Shown: positions 61,401 through 64,000 of the stretch, in pieces
How the letters are laid out: every line of letters begins with the position of its first letter
Position numbering within the stretch: the stretch's first letter is position 1
NCBI GenBank assembly: GCA_963377175.1
Contig: CAUJNA010001879.1
Span: 873,073 to 937,072 of the forward strand
From: Effrenium voratum
Taxonomy: Eukaryota; Sar; Dinophyceae; Suessiales; Symbiodiniaceae
Length of the DNA: 64,000 nt
Reading direction: 5' to 3'
Translations under genes and position numbers: made by a program
Notes under the pieces: generated by a model
What the model was told of the DNA's origin: nothing
What the model saw: the letters and a program-made list of their open reading frames with translations, nothing else
Databases searched by the model: none

Positions 61401-63443
61401 CCATCCCCCAGCAACCGTCGCATGATCCGCTGGGCCACTGGGACTCGCGAAAGCGGATGGGGAAGTATGGCCGCGCGAGGACCGCCCAGCCCCCCGGCAC
61501 CGAGAAGATCGGGTCCCGCATGAAGAACCTGGGCGCATCGGGCCAGCTATCGGGTGACTACCAATTTAGCCCTCATCCCACACACCGCGATCACCAAGTC
61601 GCAAGATCATCTGAAACGGAGCCTTCACCAAAGTGGAGCCCACCAAACGACGCTGGCCAGAATCAGATTGACTCGAACAACAACCATCGATCGTCAAACG
61701 CCCGTTTGCCCATTTCGTCTAAAGGTAACAGTGGAGGAACCACAGGCCGACCTGAGCGGCCAACATCATCCAACCCGCAGCTGAAGAAAACAAATTGAGA
61801 TGGCACCAAAGCAAACTGTCAACCAGCACTGCCATTTTGAAAGCAACAGCTGACACTGCACCACCGGCAGGAGTTGCTTGCCCCTAAACTGCACAAGCCA
61901 GTAGACCAAGGGGCAAGTTCATGAGGGGAGGCTGATCGAACTGCATGCACTCTCGCGAAAGTCCACCCTCAGCTTGCCAGAGCAACTCCGACTGTTTCAC
62001 ATCTTTTGGTGTGTAGGTAGTTGCCGGTAGTTGCCTCACCCAACCCAACGAACTGCTCGCCCGATGGAAAATGTCATATCAAGCCTGCCTGGCTTGCACT
62101 AGCAACAGGCAGCTGCGTGCGAGGCTTTGTTTCTGTAAGGTCTGCAAACCAAGGCCATCCTGAAATCCTTGCACCTGGGACCCGGGACCTTCCAATTTTG
62201 ACAGGTGTCCACAAGCTGATCCACGTGGAGGTTCTCCAAGTTTTGGCCAGCCACGAACTCTTTGCCCCACACAGACTCGAACCTCGGACTCCACGGCCAC
62301 TTCGTCACATGTGAACTGAAAGGTCAATTCTTGGGGCTGGAAAACAAAGGCCGGGAGGCTGCCAGTAGCCAACTTTCGTGGTTGGAAAATGGTCAGCTCA
62401 GTTGCAGTTCGCGTAAAGCGCGCGGCCCAAAGCTGCATGTCCCAATGGCCCAAGCCCAAGATTGGCCAAGCGGCAGCTCCTTCCTCACCTTCCGGGAGGA
62501 AAGGACAAAAGAGGCCCAAGCGCAAAAAAACGTGACCGGTAGAGCTGAGAGTGCGAAACTGAAATTTGAAGTTCAAGGAAACCCCCACAAATTCCTTACC
62601 TGTCAAAACGGACGGCGGTGAGAAGTTCGCCCCCTGCCTCTTCACCCTGGTGGCTCACCTCGGTGAGGAGGTCCCTCACATGCACCACCTGCGCCCCTCG
62701 GGTCTTCAGCAGCGAGGTCAAGCCTCGGTGCTGCTGCTTCAGGTGCACCCGGTTGAAGCACTCGTCCACCTTCCTAGGGCAGGGAGTTGAAGGGAAGCGC
62801 ATCGTCTGTCCACCATTTTGGTCCAAGCCCAACGTTCAAAGCTCCGAAACGGACCCCCTGCACAACTCATGCCGTTGTGCGCTGAGATTGGATCGTGCTG
62901 GCATGCCCTTCCACCGTCCATGCCCTAGCAAGCCAAGCTGCATGGTGTCCAATGTCCACGGCATGACCGCATCCACCTGCAAACTCAGGTCATCAGTCGC
63001 ATGCCCAGTCTTCGCCCTCCAACTGAGGTTGTAGATGTTGAAGTCGCAAACGCGTGCCAAAAACGGCAGGCAAGTGCCCGAAAAGCACTTGGTTGGTCAC
63101 AGCCCAGACAGCTTATAGCCTTGTGCAGACAGAAGCAGAGCCAAAGAAGCAAGTCAGACATCCACGCAAGCCGGACTGTCTACTTCAAGTCGGATTGGCA
63201 ATCCAAGATTGACATTCAACAATAGCAGGCTCCAAACCTTTTCAAAGAGCCAGCAGGATGAGATCACGCTTAAGAGAACGTGCCGCCCTCTGCCTCCAAG
63301 CCGGGTTCGTGGACGATGACCAGCTCCAGCCTTCCGTGCTCGCTCTCGCAAAGGTTCAGGTTCCGCTGGCCTCGGGGGGCGAAACAGCCAGAAAAGGTGT
63401 TCAAAGAGCACAAGACGCCTGGAGGGAGACTTTGACGAGCCAT
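58437..63443 (-). CDS. arcA: Arginine deiminase, complete, 12 exons, 412 residues
   Basis: Hydrolyses L-arginine to L-citrulline and ammonium. Exons: 63280-63443 (ATG at 63441-63443), 62659-62773, 62472-62488, 62189-62282, 61915-61967, 61439-61528, 60926-61017, 60277-60421, 60002-60101, 59713-59850, 58839-58955, 58437-58550 (TGA at 58437-58439). They total 1239 nt in one frame, and 412 residues is the usual ADI length. Signatures in order: SEHGRLELVIVHEPGLE; QQHRGLTSLLKTRGAQVVHV; PPLMNLFFMRDP (Asp153); IEGGDVLVADRETVLVGVSQ (Glu208, Asp211); IPKQRAFMHLDTLFTFVD (His262, Asp264); EQWNDAANVFCLSPGTVVAY; GRGGARCMTFPMRR with the nucleophile at Cys398. All catalytic positions are kept. The first 30 residues lie outside the conserved domain and could be a targeting extension. 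Donors are GT, GC and one GA (GAAG|GAC at 60926). The 17-nt exon is the least certain but is required by the frame. Confidence 0.92.
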
Positions 63444-63729
63444 GTTTCCATTGCCTCCTCTTCAGCTGCCACACCCCCCACATCTGGTTTGCTTTGCCAA
63501 GCTGGCTGAAATCCCTCTTGCGGAGTGACACAAGAAGCACTGTTGAATCCAATGAAAGGTTCTCGCGGCTCTCATGACGAGTGCCTCTCCAACTTCGATG
63601 GCACGCTCTGGGAGCATCTGTTTTGTTGCGTTGCTAGAGAGGGTGACCCCGCACCACTTGACAACCGGAGACAACCAGGCTCAATTCGAATGGATCCGAA
63701 CTCAGCGCTGTGCAGACCCCAACTCGTAC

Positions 63730-63816
63730 CGAGCTGCTGCTCTTCTCCGGCAGCTGCGCCCGGCGCTTGAAGAGCTCCGCCACCATGCATCGCACCGAGC
63801 CGCCACCGAGCTTCTC
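63730..63816 (-). CDS. C-terminal exon of a second guanidino-modifying superfamily enzyme (partial)
   Basis: The exon opens after GGCGGCCAG|GAG at 63816 and reads EKLGGGSVRCMVAELFKRR, with a possible donor CTCG|GTAC at 63730. The G-G-G-S-V-R-C-M ending is the catalytic-Cys block of the arginine deiminase / amidinotransferase superfamily (compare G-R-G-G-A-R-C-M in the neighbouring deiminase). The M-x-A-E-L-F tail is closer to CtlX-like or other amidinohydrolases than to ADI. The rest of the gene lies beyond the window. One exon only, so the exact subfamily is open. Confidence 0.5.
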
Positions 63817-64000
63817 CTGGCCGCCCTTCTGCGCTCCCGCGCCCCCGCGCTCAACGCCAAGCGGCTATCGAACGTGTGCCTTACAGTTTTGCTTTGCCCA
63901 CGCACGAGGGGCCATCTGAAGCAAATCAAGTCGGGCCAAGAAGAGAGTGAAACCCGCGTGGAACCCAAACAGGCCCTTTGCCATTGCGTCTCCAGCATGG

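Overview
The window looks like nuclear DNA of a dinoflagellate, probably of the Suessiales (Symbiodiniaceae/Polarella) type. Genes are broken into many short exons. The introns I could solve use GT, GC or GA as donor, and almost every acceptor is AG followed by G. Every gene I could recognise lies on the minus strand, which fits the unidirectional gene blocks known from dinoflagellates. Simple-sequence and minisatellite repeats are abundant. The exon maps below were worked out by hand from protein family motifs plus reading-frame continuity across splice junctions. No alignment was run.

Layout, low to high coordinate (all genes minus strand): 0-1 kb, part of an alpha/beta-hydrolase (esterase-like); 1.2-2.5 kb, a long microsatellite; 2.7-4.2 kb, Thr/Ser/Pro-rich mucin-like exons, possibly the upstream half of the same gene; 7.4-8.0 kb, the last exon of a Mei2-like RNA-binding protein; 10.1-11.35 kb, an intron-poor helical-repeat (OPR/HPR-like) protein; 12.8-17.0 kb, the catalytic core of an asparaginyl-tRNA synthetase in 14 exons, with two further exons of an AsnRS-like N-terminal OB domain at 24.0-24.3 kb; 18.1-18.7 kb, an FKBP-type prolyl isomerase; 25.0-31.6 kb, a complete 10-exon urea transporter whose last intron holds three related minisatellites, a tRNA-like sequence and a hairpin repeat; 33-58 kb, lower-confidence exons, including a sulfotransferase (38.5-40.9 kb), secreted proteins and a helical Lys/Glu-rich protein; 58.4-63.4 kb, a complete 12-exon arginine deiminase of 412 residues; 63.7-63.8 kb, the C-terminal exon of a second enzyme of the same guanidino-modifying superfamily, cut by the window edge.

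Two models close perfectly in frame (urea transporter 957 nt, arginine deiminase 1239 nt), which is strong internal support. Functionally, arginine deiminase releases ammonium and citrulline from arginine, and the urea transporter moves urea, so the right half of the window has a nitrogen-salvage flavour. Whether these genes are co-regulated cannot be seen here. Stretches with no recognisable gene are stated as such. Many more exons of fast-evolving dinoflagellate proteins are probably present but cannot be named from sequence alone.
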